Source: Firmicutes bacterium UBA5774
GTDB lineage: Bacteria; Bacillota; Clostridia; Peptostreptococcales; Anaerovoracaceae
Length of the DNA: 6,044 nt
Direction: 5' to 3'
NCBI GenBank assembly: GCA_002418625.1
Contig: DIEM01000054.1
Coordinates: forward strand, 1 to 6,044
Shown: positions 4,625-6,044 of the stretch, piece after piece
Numbering within the stretch: position 1 is the stretch's first letter
Layout of the letters: every line of letters begins with the position of its first letter
Position numbers and translations under genes: made by a program
Notes under the pieces: generated by a model
What the model saw: the letters and a program-made list of their open reading frames with translations, nothing else
Told to the model about the DNA's origin: nothing
Database searches by the model: none

Positions 4625-6044
4625 TTATTTGAGTTTCCTTCCGACCATGATGAGCCTCCCGTTTATTTTGACAAGCATCTCAGAATGCTTCACCAGCTTG
4701 CTCTTCTCATCCTCAATGACCTTGGCGGGCGCCTTGGATGTAAAACCTTCATTGGAAAGCTTCGCTTGGATGCGCGCCACTTCCTCGTCCAGTTTTTTCT
4801 TCTCCCTCGACAGCCTGTCGAATTCGGCCTGATAATCCACAAGATCATCCAACGGTATGTAGAGTTCGACCTTGCTGACAACACAGGACATGACCTCTTC
4901 CGGTATCAGGCTTTTATCTTCGGCAAACATGATTTCCGATAAATTGCCAAGACTCTTCAGATAACGTTCACCCGCCTTGACGAATTCTTTTTCCTCACCG
5001 TCCGCGAACACAATAACCTTCAATTTTCTGGAGGGCGACGCCTCTGCCTCAGCCCTGATATTCCTGATGCCTCTTGTCAAATCTTTAATCAGCTCCAGTT
5101 TTCGAACCTCCTGCGCATATTGGCGCGCTTCATCATAGACCGGCCAGTCCGAACGGATCAGCAATCCCAAAGCAGGATCAGGTTTTGACATCATGGTCTC
5201 AGCGGAGTCTTCCTTCGGCAGATATCCCCAGATTTCCTCCGTGATGAACGGCATGAACGGATGCAGCATCTTCAAAAGATCCTTGAGCACCATGATGAGG
5301 ACATATCTCGCTGTTGCCTTGTCCGCCTCGTCGGTGCCATACAGCCTTCCTTTGACCAGTTCAATGTACCAGTCGCAGTATTCATCCCATATCAGCTCGT
5401 AAATCTTCTGCGCAGCAAGCGATAGTTCATACTTTTCCATCGACGCAGTCATTTCCCTGACCGTGTCATTAAGTTTCGACATCATCCATTTATCTTCGTC
5501 GCGGAGGCCGATCGCTTCCCCGTCCAGGCTTCCGAGCGCCATTGCCGCGGCCGTCTCCTGCTCGGTTCCCAGATTCATGATAACAAACCTGGATGCGTTC
5601 CAAAGCTTATTGGCAAAATTCCTGCTTGAGGACACCTTTTCCATCTGGAATTTCATGTCGTTGCCCGGGGAAACACCGATCATAAGCATGAATCTCAGCG
5701 CGTCTGCGCCGAATTCATCGATGATTTCAAGCGGATCAACGCCATTTCCAAGGGACTTGCTCATTTTACGCCCTTCAGCGTCGCGAACGAGACCATGGAC
5801 ATAGACATGCCTGAACGGTAGTTCTCCGGTCATTTCCAGGCCTGAAAACACCATCCTGACAACCCAGAAGAAAATAATATCGTAACCCGTCACAAGAACA
5901 TCTGTCGGATAGAAATACGCCAGATCCTTCGTTTTTTCCGGCCAGCCCAGGGTGGAGAATGGCCATAATGCCGAGCTGAACCAGGTGTCCAGTACATCCT
6001 CATCCTGTCTGATATTGCCTGAACTGCATTTCGTGCATTTCTGC
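4625..6044 (-). CDS. valS: Valyl-tRNA synthetase, C-terminal part (5' end beyond the right edge)
   Basis: ValRS charges tRNA-Val in the cytoplasm; the class I enzyme has about 880 residues, of which the last 472 are present. The frame is open to base 6044, entering as QKCTKCSSGNIRQDEDV. The Met-like start at 5893 is an internal GTG (Val) in the middle of the catalytic domain and not a real start. Visible parts, numbered from the window edge: a CxxC pair (residues 3 and 6), DTWFSSALWPFSTLGWP (18-34), TGYDIIFFWVVRM (52-64), the ATP-binding KMSKS (93-97, bases 5753-5767), the anticodon-binding domain with DEYCDWYIELVKGRLYG, and a C-terminal charged coiled coil rich in Lys and Glu before the stop, which is the tRNA-binding arm of this enzyme. 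The HIGH motif, and any T-box leader that might control the operon, would lie beyond the window. Confidence 0.97.
   Translation of the reverse strand, partial: QKCTKCSSGNIRQDEDVLDTWFSSALWPFSTLGWPEKTKDLAYFYPTDVLVTGYDIIFFWVVRMVFSGLEMTGELPFRHVYVHGLVRDAEGRKMSKSLGNGVDPLEIIDEFGADALRFMLMIGVSPGNDMKFQMEKVSSSRNFANKLWNASRFVIMNLGTEQETAAAMALGSLDGEAIGLRDEDKWMMSKLNDTVREMTASMEKYELSLAAQKIYELIWDEYCDWYIELVKGRLYGTDEADKATARYVLIMVLKDLLKMLHPFMPFITEEIWGYLPKEDSAETMMSKPDPALGLLIRSDWPVYDEARQYAQEVRKLELIKDLTRGIRNIRAEAEASPSRKLKVIVFADGEEKEFVKAGERYLKSLGNLSEIMFAEDKSLIPEEVMSCVVSKVELYIPLDDLVDYQAEFDRLSREKKKLDEEVARIQAKLSNEGFTSKAPAKVIEDEKSKLVKHSEMLVKINGRLIMVGRKLK

Noticed and set aside
3806..4942. Long plus-strand open frame of 378 codons across folC and valS
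   Set aside because: It lies antisense to two clearly identified genes, has no ribosome binding site, spans their junction and gives a protein with no recognisable domain. It arises from the codon use of the real genes.
4625..5893. valS start at 5893
   Set aside because: The codon is a GTG for valine inside the catalytic domain, and the conserved frame continues to the window edge.

Overview
The window looks like an ordinary piece of chromosome from a Gram-positive bacterium of the Clostridia/Bacillota type. Three things support this: strong purine-rich Shine-Dalgarno sites before nearly every gene, the valS-folC order, and plsX next to rnc. The genes have a moderate base composition, and only the intergenic control region is strongly AT-rich. 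I would not name a genus from this sequence.

Layout from the right end leftwards. A minus-strand operon enters at the right edge: valS (valyl-tRNA synthetase, C-terminal 472 residues), folC (folylpolyglutamate synthase), a diacylglycerol-kinase-family lipid kinase, and a GNAT acetyltransferase. Spacing is 33 nt between valS and folC, then a 14-nt overlap and a 7-nt overlap, so translation is probably coupled. The GNAT gene runs tail-to-tail into a plus-strand XRE-type regulator gene (1551-1943). Their last 10 bp are shared, and this shared piece is a perfect palindrome that supplies the stop codon of both genes.

Upstream of the regulator is a divergent control region of about 300 bp (1248-1550). 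On the other side plsX (phosphate acyltransferase, 234-1247, minus) is followed, with an 8-nt overlap, by rnc (RNase III, first 80 residues only). The plsX promoter is well formed (TTTACA, 17 bp, TATATT, extended TG), and a 13-bp palindrome lies almost wholly inside its spacer and partly over its -35 box. The regulator promoter has a perfect TATAAT, a poor -35, and short repeats around it.

Putting it together: the housekeeping genes are translation (valS, rnc), folate (folC) and membrane phospholipid synthesis (plsX and the lipid kinase). The regulator sits divergent to plsX, where other Bacillota often have fapR or rpmF/yceD, and acpP is not between plsX and rnc. I see no mobile element, CRISPR array, tRNA, riboswitch or toxin-antitoxin pair, and no clearly new biological system. 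The most interesting part is the regulator-plsX intergenic region and its candidate operators.
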